DNA of 52,009 bases, from assembly GCF_022012475.1 (NCBI RefSeq), contig NZ_JAKLWS010000031.1, positions 1 to 52,009 of the forward strand, read 5' to 3'. The DNA is from Rhodohalobacter sulfatireducens (GTDB lineage Bacteria > Bacteroidota > Rhodothermia > Balneolales > Balneolaceae). The number at the start of each line of letters is the position of its first letter. Position 1 is the first letter of the stretch. The notes beneath the pieces are model-generated. The model saw only the letters and a program-made list of their open reading frames with translations, was not told the DNA's origin and searched no databases. The translations under genes and the position numbers were made by a program. This document shows positions 41,793 to 51,163 of this stretch, one piece after another.

Positions 41793-42674
41793 CTAATACC
41801 CCAAGTTCCGGACCCAGTTTTCATCTTCTCTCCACTTTTCTCGAACCTTGACGTGGAGATCGAGAAAGACCTTTTTCCCGATAAAATCCTCAATTGCTTT
41901 TCGTGCCTCTATGCCGAGTTGTTTGATCGCTTTTCCGCCTTTCCCAATTAACATCCCTTTTTGTGATTTTCTGTTGACGATGATATTGGCAGAAATTCGG
42001 TCGATATCGATATCCGCATCGTAGGAGACAATATCTACAGTGCAGGAGTATGGAATTTCTTGCTGGAACTGCAGGTAAACTTGTTCACGGATCAGTTCAG
42101 ACACGAAAAAACGAACGGGATGCTCGCTTAAGTCTTCTTTCGGGTAAAAAGGAGGTCCCGATGGGAGATAGGATCGAATATCCTCAAGAAGCTCGGTAAT
42201 TCCCTCGCCATTTAGTGCTGATACAAAATGGGTAGAAGAGATACTGAGTTTATCTTCAATTTCATCAGCTTTCTGCTCGCCTAATTCATTTTTTACCCGG
42301 TCCATTTTGTTTACCACCAAAATTGTTGGTTTGTTGATCGATTTGAGCAGTTCAATCACCTCTTTTGTCGGGTGTTTATCGGTCGGGTCAAAGATAAAAA
42401 GAAGAACATCGGCATCAGCCCTTGCCCGGTTAACGGTATTCATCATCGCTCGTTGCAGTTCATATTTTGGGGTGATCACACCCGGAGTATCCAGGAATAC
42501 GATCTGGGTGTTCTCATCAGAGTAGATACCAACCACCTGGTGCCGGGTAGTTTGGGCCTTGTGAGTAGTAATGGAGATTTTGCTTCCGAGAATCCGATTC
42601 ATTAGCGTAGATTTACCTGCATTCGGTTTCCCGATGATGGCTGCGTACCCGGATTTGTGTGATTTTTCAGTCAA
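41793..42674 (-). CDS. era: GTPase Era
   Basis: Era is a GTPase that binds the 3' end of 16S rRNA during small-subunit assembly. The G domain shows GKPNAGKSTLMNRI (G1), the switch region ITTHKAQTTRHQVVGI, DTPGVI (G3) and NKMD (G4). The C-terminal KH domain is visible in VNRKSQKGMLIGKGGKAIKQLG, followed by VFLDLHVKVREKWREDENWVRNLGY. 293 residues is normal. The only in-frame start compatible with the family N-terminus is TTG at 42674; there is no usable ATG upstream. It seems monocistronic, with repeat DNA before pdxJ. Confidence 0.96.
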   Translation of the reverse strand: MTEKSHKSGYAAIIGKPNAGKSTLMNRILGSKISITTHKAQTTRHQVVGIYSDENTQIVFLDTPGVITPKYELQRAMMNTVNRARADADVLLFIFDPTDKHPTKEVIELLKSINKPTILVVNKMDRVKNELGEQKADEIEDKLSISSTHFVSALNGEGITELLEDIRSYLPSGPPFYPKEDLSEHPVRFFVSELIREQVYLQFQQEIPYSCTVDIVSYDADIDIDRISANIIVNRKSQKGMLIGKGGKAIKQLGIEARKAIEDFIGKKVFLDLHVKVREKWREDENWVRNLGY

Positions 42675-42840
42675 TTTTTTGATTTTTTTTTTGAAATACC
42701 TCCCCGAAGGGAAAAAACGAATGTAATGAGCCTCGGGATGACACCCTTCCCGGCTGGCGCTATACTCCCCTCAAGGGGAGATGCCCTACCCCTGATTAAT
42801 CGCTGAACACAATTGAATCTGCCTCCTCCCGACAGGGGAA

Positions 42841-43560
42841 TTATTTATTCATAATTTTCAAATATTCTTTAACCGTACGCTCCAATCCCCAGAAAACGGA
42901 TTTGGAGATGAGGGCGTGCCCGATACTTATATCCTCCAAATGATTGACATGATCAATTAGGATTGGAAGATTTTGGAGGTTTAAGCCATGTCCTGCGTTT
43001 ACAATCATTCCCAAATTATGAATAAGTTCTGCAGCCTCAGATAATCGTTCGAGCTCTTTTTGCTGAGTATCTTCATCAGGGGCATTTGCAAACGTTCCTG
43101 TGTGAAGTTCAATAGCATCTGCCCCAAGATTGTGGGCCAATTCAATATCCTCTGGGTTCGGGTCGAGAAAAAGACTGATCTTAATACCGGAACCGTGAAG
43201 TGCCGGAAATACACGATTTTTAAAGTCATTAAATATAACTTTCATATCCAGGCCACCCTCTGTTGTCAATTCTTCACGGCCTTCAGGCACCAGCGTGCAG
43301 AGGTGAGGCTCTACATCTTTACAAATCTCAATCATCTCATCGGAAGCCGACATCTCGAAATCAAGGGTTCCTTTCACAAACTTTTTGAGTCGGTAGACGT
43401 CTTCATCACGTATATGTCGCCGATCACGCCGAAGGTGAAAAACAATTCCGGAAGCTCCGGCCTGCTCACAAACTGTAGCGGCATCCGCCGGATCAGGATA
43501 ACCTTCACCACGGGCATTTCGTAAAGTTGCTACATGATCAATATTAACAAGTAACTGCAT
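42841..43560 (-). CDS. pdxJ: Pyridoxine 5'-phosphate synthase
   Basis: PdxJ closes the ring of pyridoxine 5'-phosphate from 1-deoxyxylulose 5-phosphate and 3-amino-2-oxopropyl phosphate. The TIM barrel begins MQLLVNIDHVATLRNARGE. HLRRDRRHIRDEDV, the LVPEGREELTTEGGLD and FLDPN blocks and VNAGHGLNLQN with IGHALIS near the C-terminus are all diagnostic. The frame is open to a TTG at 43584; the ATG at 43560 gives 239 residues and the canonical start. The 42675-42840 gap to era holds a TCCCCTcaAGGGGA palindrome and a GC-rich REP-like stretch but no gene. Confidence 0.96.
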   Translation of the reverse strand: MQLLVNIDHVATLRNARGEGYPDPADAATVCEQAGASGIVFHLRRDRRHIRDEDVYRLKKFVKGTLDFEMSASDEMIEICKDVEPHLCTLVPEGREELTTEGGLDMKVIFNDFKNRVFPALHGSGIKISLFLDPNPEDIELAHNLGADAIELHTGTFANAPDEDTQQKELERLSEAAELIHNLGMIVNAGHGLNLQNLPILIDHVNHLEDISIGHALISKSVFWGLERTVKEYLKIMNK

Positions 43561-43640
43561 TGATTTTTTACTTTCAGAAATCAAATTAATTAAGAATATT
43601 TATATAAATATCATCCTGAAGATACAATATCCCCATACAA

Positions 43641-44222
43641 ATGTTTAATTCGCTCGCATCCCAAAGGGTAACTTTATTTGCGACTCTCGGAGTACTCTGT
43701 TTTTATTTGAGCGGATGCGGAATCTCTAAAAGGACCGCTGCCCCAGACCCTCCCGAAGTGAGTTCAAATCCACTGGAGGAACCGGCGGTTCAAACAGAAC
43801 CCGAGCAGCCGGTCCCCGCAGCAATGGATATCTCAAATGCTTATGAGAATATCACCAGCGTTCGAAGGCAGTTGCAAAATGCACATCGGGAATGGAAGGG
43901 AACTCCCTATAGATTTGGAGGAGAAACCAGTAGCGGAATCGATTGTTCGGCATTTACACAACAGGTATTCCGGGACTTTTTTAAAAAGGATCTTCCGCGA
44001 CATACTCGCAGCCAACTCCAGGAGGGGACCGTCATCAGGAGGCGATCGATAAAAACCGGGGATCTTATCTTTTTTAAGACAGGGCGGAGATCGCTCCATG
44101 TGGGTATATCAATGGGGGATGGCGATTTTCTGCACGCATCTGTTACATCCGGAGTAATGATCTCTAACATCGGCGAAAGTTACTGGACAACTCGTTTTCT
44201 TGGAGCGCGAAGAGTTTTATAA
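43641..44222 (+). CDS. NlpC/P60 family lipoprotein (putative peptidoglycan endopeptidase)
   Basis: A 193-residue lipoprotein with lipobox YLSGC (Cys26) followed by a Pro/Glu-rich linker. The NlpC/P60 domain has the catalytic Cys102 in GIDCSAFTQQVF, His153 in LHVGI and His165 in FLHAS. WKGTPYRFGG is the conserved domain start. Such enzymes cleave D-Glu-meso-DAP bonds in cell-wall peptides, which agrees with the DAP-type MurE in this window. It is divergent from pdxJ, separated by 80 bp. The E. coli counterparts MepS/Spr and NlpC have the same architecture. Confidence 0.92.
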   Translation: MFNSLASQRVTLFATLGVLCFYLSGCGISKRTAAPDPPEVSSNPLEEPAVQTEPEQPVPAAMDISNAYENITSVRRQLQNAHREWKGTPYRFGGETSSGIDCSAFTQQVFRDFFKKDLPRHTRSQLQEGTVIRRRSIKTGDLIFFKTGRRSLHVGISMGDGDFLHASVTSGVMISNIGESYWTTRFLGARRVL

Positions 44223-44226
44223 GGCG

Positions 44227-44307
44227 TTTACCGGTAAAATTATCATACAAAAGGTCCTTTCCATGAAGTCGAACTTTGCGAGGACTTTTCAGACCCTGGC
44301 AGGTTCT
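44227..44307. repeat. Palindromes downstream of the NlpC/P60 gene
   Basis: TTTACCGGTAAA (44227-44238) is a perfect palindrome. AAGGTCCT (44251-44258) pairs with AGGACTTT (44281-44288) with one wobble. AGACCCT-ggc-AGGTTCT (44291-44307) forms a third small stem. They fill the gap before the xyl promoter region and look like a REP-type element; no T-run follows. Confidence 0.4.
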
Positions 44308-44438
44308 ATATAAAGATACTTTTGACAGATAAAGGCGTTATTATAGTCTTTTTTGTAAATGATAAAAGGAACCCGCATTTTCCAATGAAATAGGGTATTT
44401 ATAGTCGTTGTTCAGTTTATCATTTTATTATTGCATAC

Positions 44439-45932
44439 ATGAGAAAGAAAGTTTTATTAGGATTCGATGTCGGAAGTTCATTTGTAAAAGGTTCTGTAAT
44501 TGATGCTGATGATGGGGACCTAATTGCCTCAGCATCCGCACCCGATAATGAGATGGCCATGTATTCACCCAAACCGGGCATGGCAGAGCAGAAACCTGAA
44601 GTTTGGTGGGAGCAGATCAAATCACTGACGCATCAACTTCTTTCCTCAGATACATTTAGCAAAGATGATGTGGCGGGTATCGGGATATCTTACCAAATGC
44701 ATGGTTTGGTTGCTGTAGATAAAGATCTAAAGGTTCTGCGACCCTCTATTATATGGTGTGATAGCCGGGCTGCTGCAATTGGGAGAGAAGCTTTTCATGA
44801 TCTTGGTGAAGATTTTTGCCTGAAGACCTTCCTGAATTCACCGGGAAACTTTACCGCATCGAAATTGAAATGGGTAAAAGAGAATGAGCCGGAAATTTAC
44901 AATGAGATTTGGAAAATTATGCTTCCGGGTGATTTTATCGGGATGAAACTGACTGGTGAAGTCTGTACCACAAAATCGGGCTTATCTGAAGGAATTTTTT
45001 GGGATTATAGTGAAAAAGATGTGGCACGGTCCCTGTTGGATCATTACGGGATCTCTGCCGATCTCTTGCCGAAAGCCTACGATTCGTTTGACGATCACGG
45101 AAGTCTCACGCAATCCGCCGCTGATGAGTTAGGTTTGAAAGCGGGTACGCCCGTGACTTATCGAGCAGGGGATCAACCTAATAATGCATTTTCTTTAAAT
45201 GTGATCAATCCCGGTGAAGTAGCAGCTACAGCGGGTACATCCGGGGTGATTTACGGAGTGATCGACAAACCTGTGACGGATGCAAAATCCAGGGTAAATA
45301 CCTTTATTCACGTGAACCATGGGGCAGAAAAGGAACGCTATGGAATGCTTCTTTGCATAAATGGCACCGGAATTCTGAATAGCTGGATCAAAAAGCAGTT
45401 GGCTGATGACAGACTTTCGTACGATGAAATGAATGAGCTTGCCGCAGGGATTGAGATCGGTTCAGAAGGATTGAGTGTTTTACCTTTTGGAAACGGTACG
45501 GAGCGTGTACTTGAGGATCAAAATCCTGGAGCTCAATTCGGTGGAATTGATTTTCACCGGCACACCAAGGCACATATGTTCCGGGCGGCACAGGAGGGCA
45601 TTGTATTCTCCCTCAACTATGGATTGCAAATCATGGAAAAAACAGGCATTGAGTGCAAAACTGTGAAAGCGGGCCATGCCAACATGTTTTTGAGTCCTGT
45701 ATTCAGAGAGGCATTTGTAAATACGACCGGGGCAACTTTAGAATTGTATGATACCGACGGTGCACAGGGTGCAGCTCGGGGTGCCGGAGTTGGTGCGGGT
45801 GTTTATGAATCAATCGATGAGGCGTTCCAGGGACTTAAGCTAATTGAAACTGTGAGTCCGGAAAAAGAGAAATTATCCAAATACCGAAAGACCTATCAGG
45901 AATGGGTTTTAACATTACAATCAAAACTTTAA
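44439..45932 (+). CDS. xylB: Xylulokinase
   Basis: XylB phosphorylates D-xylulose to xylulose 5-phosphate, the entry to the pentose phosphate pathway. The FGGY kinase fold shows [41 protein letters not shown], the substrate loop [13 protein letters not shown] and the C-terminal [21 protein letters not shown] and [14 protein letters not shown] blocks. 497 residues is normal. It lies 10 bp before xylA, so both form a two-gene operon. No xylose transporter or XylR-like regulator is present in the window. A TTGACA at 44322 has no good -10 partner. Confidence 0.95.
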   Translation: MRKKVLLGFDVGSSFVKGSVIDADDGDLIASASAPDNEMAMYSPKPGMAEQKPEVWWEQIKSLTHQLLSSDTFSKDDVAGIGISYQMHGLVAVDKDLKVLRPSIIWCDSRAAAIGREAFHDLGEDFCLKTFLNSPGNFTASKLKWVKENEPEIYNEIWKIMLPGDFIGMKLTGEVCTTKSGLSEGIFWDYSEKDVARSLLDHYGISADLLPKAYDSFDDHGSLTQSAADELGLKAGTPVTYRAGDQPNNAFSLNVINPGEVAATAGTSGVIYGVIDKPVTDAKSRVNTFIHVNHGAEKERYGMLLCINGTGILNSWIKKQLADDRLSYDEMNELAAGIEIGSEGLSVLPFGNGTERVLEDQNPGAQFGGIDFHRHTKAHMFRAAQEGIVFSLNYGLQIMEKTGIECKTVKAGHANMFLSPVFREAFVNTTGATLELYDTDGAQGAARGAGVGAGVYESIDEAFQGLKLIETVSPEKEKLSKYRKTYQEWVLTLQSKL

Positions 45933-45942
45933 ATACAGACTG

Positions 45943-47256
45943 ATGAGCGAAGAATATTTTCCATCGATAGATAAAATTGAATATGAAGGGCCGGAAACGG
46001 ATAATCATCTGGCGTTTCGATATTATGATGAATCGAAAGAGATTGCAGGGAAAACCATGAAGGAACATTTCCGGTTTGCAATTGCCTATTGGCACTCCTT
46101 TTGCAATGAGAATAGTGATCCTTTTGGGGTGGGGACCAGAACATTTCCGTGGGATAAAAGCAGTGATCCAGTAGACAATGCTAAATTCCGCCTGGATGCT
46201 GCATTTGAATTTTTTACCAAGTTAGGAACGCCATATTACTGCTTCCACGATCGCGATCTTGCTCCAGAGGGAGTGACGATTCATGACTCCGAAAAAAACC
46301 TTATTGATCTGGTTTCCAAAGCTAAAGAGTACCAGGGAGAAACCGGGGTAAAGTTGTTGTGGGGAACGGCCAACCTCTTTTCTCATCCACGCTATATGAA
46401 TGGTGCGGCCACCAATCCCGATTTTGAAGTTGTTTGCCACGCAGCTGCCCAGGTAAAAGCAGCGCTCGATGCAACCGTTGAGCTTGATGGCGAAAACTAC
46501 GTTTTCTGGGGCGGACGTGAAGGATATATGAAACTCCTGAACACCCAGATGAAACGTGAGCAGGATCACCTTGGTGAGTTTTTGCGGTCAGCCAGAGATT
46601 ACGGACGAAAAATCGGGTTTGAAGGAAATTTCCTGATCGAACCGAAACCGATGGAGCCCACCAAGCAACAGTACGATTTTGATTCTGCAACGGTGATTGG
46701 ATTCTTGCGTGAGCAGGATCTGCTGGATGACTTTAAACTGAACATTGAGGCAAATCATGCCACGCTCGCCAGCCATAGCTTTGCACACGATTTGGCGGTT
46801 GCAGCGGAAAGAGGTTTACTTGGCAGCATAGACGCGAATCGCGGTGATGCCCAAAACGGCTGGGATACCGATTACTTCCCAACCGATCTGTATGATGCTA
46901 CTGAAGCGATGGTTGTTGTTTTGGAGAATGGCGGAATTGCACCCGGTGGTTTCAATTTCGATGCGAAAATTCGAAGAAATTCTACGGATCTGGAAGATCT
47001 CTTTCACGCTCACATTGGCGGAATGGATACATTCGCACGCGGGCTGATCATTGCCGATAAAATTATGAACGATTCTGACTTCAAAAAGATCCGCTACGGA
47101 CGCTACTCTTCTTTTGATGATGGAAACGGCAAAAGTTTCGAAGAAGGCAATCTGTCTCTCGAAGAGCTGAGAACATTTGCCATTGAGGCCGGTGAGCCTA
47201 AGATGACAAGTGGGAAGCAGGAACTGCTTGAAAATATCGTAAATCGATACATCTAA
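45943..47256 (+). CDS. xylA: Xylose isomerase
   Basis: XylA converts D-xylose to D-xylulose. The (beta/alpha)8 barrel shows the catalytic histidine and aspartate in [22 protein letters not shown], the metal-binding glutamate and histidine blocks [18 protein letters not shown] and [19 protein letters not shown], and [17 protein letters not shown]. At 437 residues it belongs to the longer class II xylose isomerases. The gene follows xylB directly. The tail ([20 protein letters not shown]) is usual for this class. Confidence 0.96.
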   Translation: MSEEYFPSIDKIEYEGPETDNHLAFRYYDESKEIAGKTMKEHFRFAIAYWHSFCNENSDPFGVGTRTFPWDKSSDPVDNAKFRLDAAFEFFTKLGTPYYCFHDRDLAPEGVTIHDSEKNLIDLVSKAKEYQGETGVKLLWGTANLFSHPRYMNGAATNPDFEVVCHAAAQVKAALDATVELDGENYVFWGGREGYMKLLNTQMKREQDHLGEFLRSARDYGRKIGFEGNFLIEPKPMEPTKQQYDFDSATVIGFLREQDLLDDFKLNIEANHATLASHSFAHDLAVAAERGLLGSIDANRGDAQNGWDTDYFPTDLYDATEAMVVVLENGGIAPGGFNFDAKIRRNSTDLEDLFHAHIGGMDTFARGLIIADKIMNDSDFKKIRYGRYSSFDDGNGKSFEEGNLSLEELRTFAIEAGEPKMTSGKQELLENIVNRYI

Positions 47257-47264
47257 ACATGAAT

Positions 47265-47315
47265 ACTGGTACAGGTTTGTCCCAAGGGGATTCCCTCGGA
47301 GTAACTTGTACCAGT
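47265..47315. repeat. Inverted repeat after xylA
   Basis: ACTGGTACA (47265-47273) and TGTACCAGT (47307-47315) are perfect inverted copies. Between them AAGGGgattCCCT forms a second hairpin. Together they make a two-tier cruciform of about 50 bp. No T-run follows; this looks like a mobile palindrome rather than the main terminator. Confidence 0.5.
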
Positions 47316-47498
47316 TCTTTGTGATATCTTCGCACAAGTCAAAGACTTGCGCGAGTTTTGATTTATAGGTGTGTTCATCACATCATTTGAAAGATCATGA
47401 TAGCTGAAATCACGTAGACACACCCCTGATGTTTACGCTGAAGGCTTCAACATCTGTCCCCTCTCAAGAGGAGAGATTCGTTACGAAAACGTAAAAAA

Positions 47499-47536
47499 TA
47501 AAAAAAGGAGGATACCTCTCGGCCGCCTCCTTTTTC
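47499..47536. terminator. Bidirectional terminator between xylA and icd
   Basis: AAAAAGGAGG (47502-47511) pairs with CCTCCTTTTT (47526-47535) around a 14-nt loop, giving T-runs on both strands. It sits between the convergent xylA and icd genes and can serve both. Other bases of 47316-47498 show a short CTCTC..GAGAG palindrome but no gene. Confidence 0.85.
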
Positions 47537-47556
47537 TTATTTTTTTCGGAATAGAT

Positions 47557-48804
47557 TTACATTCCTTTAACGATCTCTTCGCCAAATTCAGAGCACTTCA
47601 GGAGTGTTGCGTCTTCCATCAGTCGTTCGAAATCGTAAGTGACTCGTTTATTGCTAATTGCTTTTTCGAGTCCCTTTTCAATCAGGTCAGCTGCTTCTTT
47701 CCAACCCATGTATCGAAGCATCATGACTGCAGAAAGAATCAGTGAGCCCGGATTTACTTTGTCCTGGCCGGTGTACTTTGGAGCTGTTCCGTGGGTTGCT
47801 TCGAAAACGGCAATCCCGGAGTTATAATTAATGTTGGCACCCGGTGCGATTCCAATTCCACCCACACAAGCTGCAAGTGCATCGGATACGTAATCGCCAT
47901 TAAGGTTCATCGTTGCAATCACGTCGTACTCATCAGGACGAGTGAGAATTTGCTGCAGAAATGCATCGGCAATCACATCTTTAACAACAATTCCGTTTGG
48001 CAATTTACACCACGGTCCTTCGCCAATCACTTCGGCATCGAACTCTTCTCTGGCTACTTCATATCCCCAGTTTTTAAAGCTTCCTTCAGTAAACTTCATA
48101 ATGTTTCCTTTGTGAACCAGGGTCACACTGTCACGCTCTTCCTCAATTGCATAATTGATCGCAGAACGAACCAGTCGTTTGGTTCCCTCAATGGAGATCG
48201 GCTTGATTCCCAAAGATGATGTTTCAGGAAATCGGATGCTGGTAGCACCGAGCTCATCAATCAAAAAGTCTTTTAACTTTTTATTCTCGGGTGTTCCTGT
48301 CTGATACTCAATTCCCGCATAAATATCTTCGGTATTTTCTCGGAAAATCACCATGTCTGTTTTTTCAGGATGCTTGACTGGAGAAGGGGTGCCGGTGTAA
48401 TATTTTACCGGACGGACACAGGCAAACAGATCCAATTTCTGGCGAATAGCTACATTAAGGGAGCGAATTCCGCCTCCAACAGGTGTCGTCAACGGTCCTT
48501 TAATTCCTACAAGATACTCCTGGAATGCAGTTAAGGTATCTTCAGGCAACCACGTATCGTCGCCATATTCCTCAACAGCTTTTTCACCGGCGTATACTTC
48601 AAACCAGTTAATTTTCTTCTTCCCGTCGTAAGCTTTTTCAACAGCACTGTCTACAACGTGTTTCATGGCAGGTGTGATATCAATTCCAATACCGTCGCCT
48701 TCAATAAACGGAATAATCGGGTCGTCTCCGACTACCAGGGATCCGTCTTCTTTTTTCTTGATGACGGAGCCAACAGAAGGTTTTTCTAATTTTTCAAAAC
48801 TCAT
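47557..48804 (-). CDS. icd: Isocitrate dehydrogenase (NADP-dependent type)
   Basis: A TCA-cycle enzyme that oxidatively decarboxylates isocitrate to 2-oxoglutarate. The 415-residue length and layout match the E. coli Icd group. [20 protein letters not shown] holds the substrate-binding serine. [31 protein letters not shown], the metal-binding DAFLQQ and [20 protein letters not shown] are typical, as is [21 protein letters not shown]. The cofactor region near the C-terminus fits NADP, but I did not verify each residue. Terminated by the hairpin at 47499-47536. Monocistronic. Confidence 0.95.
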   Translation of the reverse strand: MSFEKLEKPSVGSVIKKKEDGSLVVGDDPIIPFIEGDGIGIDITPAMKHVVDSAVEKAYDGKKKINWFEVYAGEKAVEEYGDDTWLPEDTLTAFQEYLVGIKGPLTTPVGGGIRSLNVAIRQKLDLFACVRPVKYYTGTPSPVKHPEKTDMVIFRENTEDIYAGIEYQTGTPENKKLKDFLIDELGATSIRFPETSSLGIKPISIEGTKRLVRSAINYAIEEERDSVTLVHKGNIMKFTEGSFKNWGYEVAREEFDAEVIGEGPWCKLPNGIVVKDVIADAFLQQILTRPDEYDVIATMNLNGDYVSDALAACVGGIGIAPGANINYNSGIAVFEATHGTAPKYTGQDKVNPGSLILSAVMMLRYMGWKEAADLIEKGLEKAISNKRVTYDFERLMEDATLLKCSEFGEEIVKGM

Positions 48805-49093
48805 TCGATTTGGTCATTTTTTTTGGGTTAGCAATTTCAGAAAGGCAAAATAATGAAATTAGTTGGGATTTGTTATTCGAGCCAAAGGAAACATGGTATT
48901 TCTTTCGAATCAGATGATCATACCGTCATATTTTTTTCAGTTACTGAATCTATCTATTCATCTGTTTAAAAAATACCATGCTTAGTATGAAGTTTATCCT
49001 TGAAAAAAACTGCAAATTCCGGTTCTCAAATTGTATCTTTAAAATAGTTTGTAAACCGAGTCGTTTAGTGTAAAACGAAAAAGCGGAGTACAC

Positions 49094-49297
49094 ATGATGA
49101 AACCCATGTTCGGCTTCAGAGCCAAGCCCAGAAAATTTGACATGCCGACGCGCTATTATGACCCTGAGAAGGAGAAAAAGCGCAGGCAGCGAATGAAGTT
49201 TGAAACAAAACGAAAGCGCCATCGTGCTCAGAATATTCGCGTCGTATTATATGCGGTTGGCTTAATTATGGTTATTTGGATTATTGCAGCTCTGTAA
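49094..49297 (+). CDS. Small basic single-span membrane protein
   Basis: A 67-residue protein. The first ~45 residues are strongly basic (FGFRAKPRKFDMPTRYYDPEKEKKRRQRMKFE region), followed by one membrane span (VVLYAVGLIMVIWIIAAL) at the very C-terminus, so it resembles a tail-anchored protein. GGAG lies 5 bp before the ATG at 49094; ATG at 49097 is equally possible. It ends 30 bp before mutL and is probably co-transcribed. I do not recognise a family. The polybasic segment could bind nucleic acid or the acidic inner leaflet of the membrane; this is only a guess. The upstream 289 bp to icd hold A/T-rich DNA with no other feature. Confidence 0.7.
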   Translation: MMKPMFGFRAKPRKFDMPTRYYDPEKEKKRRQRMKFETKRKRHRAQNIRVVLYAVGLIMVIWIIAAL

Positions 49298-49327
49298 GCA
49301 TCACCTAAAAAATTTGGACTGAGTTAT

Positions 49328-51160
49328 TTGAATCAACAAGGAGAAATCGGGCAGTCGGTTATTCGAACCATGCCCCCCGAACTTTCCAATAAAATTGCCG
49401 CCGGTGAGGTCATTCAGCGACCCGCATCTGTAGCAAAAGAACTTCTCGATAACGCCATTGACGCAGGCGCCGATCACATCAAACTGATCGTCCAGCAGGC
49501 CGGCCGTACACTTATCCAGGTTGTGGATAATGGATGCGGAATGTCTGAAGAGGACGCCAGGCTCTGCTTCGAGCGGCACGCAACATCAAAAATAGAATCG
49601 ATTGAGGATCTTTTTCGAGTCCGAACAATGGGTTTTCGCGGTGAAGCGATGGCATCGATTGGCTCTGTCTCGCAAATTGAGATGAAGACCAAGCGGGTGG
49701 AAGATGATGCCGGAACACTTCTTGAAATTTGGGGTGGAGAGGAGAAACGATTTGAACCGGTGGCTGTGGATGATGGCACCTCTGTTGCCGTTCGAAATCT
49801 TTTTTACAATGTACCGGCGCGCCGTCAGTTTTTGAAGACCGATGCCACCGAACTCAAACATATCATAAACGCTTTTCAGAACAGTGCGCTTGCGAATACC
49901 AATATTGAGTTTGAATTACATGCGGATGGTGACCGTATGTATCATCTGCCAAAACAGGATTTGAAAGAACGGATTCCTGCTCTTTTTGGGAAGCAGTATA
50001 AAGCCAGCCTGATACCTTTTGAAGAGGAAACCAGTTATGTGAAAATTCACGGGATGCTGGCCGATCCAAAACTGGCCAAGAAAAGCCGGGGAGAGCAGTT
50101 CCTTTTTGTAAACGGTCGACCCTTTCAGCACCGATACCTAACCTATGTAATTCTGAGTCTGTTTGATACATGGACTCGTCAAAACGAATATCCTTTTTAC
50201 GCGATCTATTTTGAGATCGATCCAACGCAAGTAGATGTGAACGTCCATCCCGCCAAACTGGAAGTGAAGTTTGATGATGAACGGAGCATCATTCAGCTGG
50301 CCCGATCGGTGATTAAAAAGGCGATCAATGAATATTTTGCTGTTCCCGATATTGAAACCTCAGAACGAGTAGAGAATGATTTCGATCTCTCATTAGATCA
50401 GTTTTCAAACCGCAGTGATAGCCAGAGAAATCGTGGAGGAAAAACCGATCCTATCAATATACCTTCAAGGATCAATTTTCGAAAATCCGGAATCGACGGT
50501 GAAGAATCGGCGGAGCGTTTGTATGGGGGAACAGACACCGATGGCGATTATTCTGAAGAGGAGCAAAGGCAATCGTCTGCTAAACAAGGCCAGTCGCGGG
50601 ACAGAGGATTCTGGCAGCTTCACAATCGATATATTCTCACCCAAACACGTACAGGTTTATGCGTGATAGACCAGCATGCGGCACATAAACGAATTATTTT
50701 TGAAAAGGCGATGAGCGCTACGGAAGAGTCACTTCCCGGCACACAGCAACTTCTCTTTGCTCAAACGGTTGAATTAAATGCCACTGAGTTTTCACTGTTG
50801 AAAGAGCTATTGCCAATCATCCAGCGAATGGGATTTAGCATTCAGTTGCTCAGCGGAAATACATCCATTATCAATGGCGTACCGGCAGATATCGAGATAG
50901 GAGATGAAAAAGCGGTGCTTCGAGATATGCTTCAGCAGTATCGGGAACTCACTAAAAAACCATCTCTTGATGCACGTAAGCGGGTAGCTATTGCTTTTGC
51001 TTCTCGTACGGCAATTCCCAGAGGGAAGAAACTCTCAGAGCAGGAGATGGAGATGTTGATTGACCAGCTTTTTGCCTGCAATGAGCCCTATCATGACCCA
51101 CTCGAAAAACCGACACTCGTAACGATGTCTATGGACGAAATGAAGCGTCGGTTTAGATAA
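49328..51160 (+). CDS. mutL: DNA mismatch repair protein MutL
   Basis: MutL couples MutS mismatch recognition to strand removal. The GHKL ATPase domain is intact: KELLDNAIDAGAD (motif I), VDNGCGM (motif II), ERHATSKI, and TMGFRGEAMASI (motif III). The C-terminal domain begins after a charged linker (about 350-425). It carries DQHAAHKRIIFE at residues 448-459, where the endonuclease-type MutL consensus is DQHAxxExxxxE; Lys454 replaces the first metal-binding glutamate. A CPHGRP box is not evident; CNEPYHDPLEKPT is at that place. The TTG at 49328 is taken as start because family N-termini include the IRTMPPELSNKIAAGEV residues; an ATG at 49370 would lose the first of these. The TGA/TAA end is followed by the tandem array. 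Confidence 0.95.
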   Translation: MNQQGEIGQSVIRTMPPELSNKIAAGEVIQRPASVAKELLDNAIDAGADHIKLIVQQAGRTLIQVVDNGCGMSEEDARLCFERHATSKIESIEDLFRVRTMGFRGEAMASIGSVSQIEMKTKRVEDDAGTLLEIWGGEEKRFEPVAVDDGTSVAVRNLFYNVPARRQFLKTDATELKHIINAFQNSALANTNIEFELHADGDRMYHLPKQDLKERIPALFGKQYKASLIPFEEETSYVKIHGMLADPKLAKKSRGEQFLFVNGRPFQHRYLTYVILSLFDTWTRQNEYPFYAIYFEIDPTQVDVNVHPAKLEVKFDDERSIIQLARSVIKKAINEYFAVPDIETSERVENDFDLSLDQFSNRSDSQRNRGGKTDPINIPSRINFRKSGIDGEESAERLYGGTDTDGDYSEEEQRQSSAKQGQSRDRGFWQLHNRYILTQTRTGLCVIDQHAAHKRIIFEKAMSATEESLPGTQQLLFAQTVELNATEFSLLKELLPIIQRMGFSIQLLSGNTSIINGVPADIEIGDEKAVLRDMLQQYRELTKKPSLDARKRVAIAFASRTAIPRGKKLSEQEMEMLIDQLFACNEPYHDPLEKPTLVTMSMDEMKRRFR

Positions 51161-51163
51161 GAA

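Noticed and set aside
44262-44312. Short + strand ORF MKSNFARTFQTLAGSI
   Set aside because: It lies entirely in palindromic repeat DNA and carries no run of regulatory codons or terminator pairing like the methionine leader.
44322-44345. xyl operon promoter at TTGACA
   Set aside because: The -35 match is perfect but no -10 element occurs at an acceptable spacing, so I do not list it as a feature.
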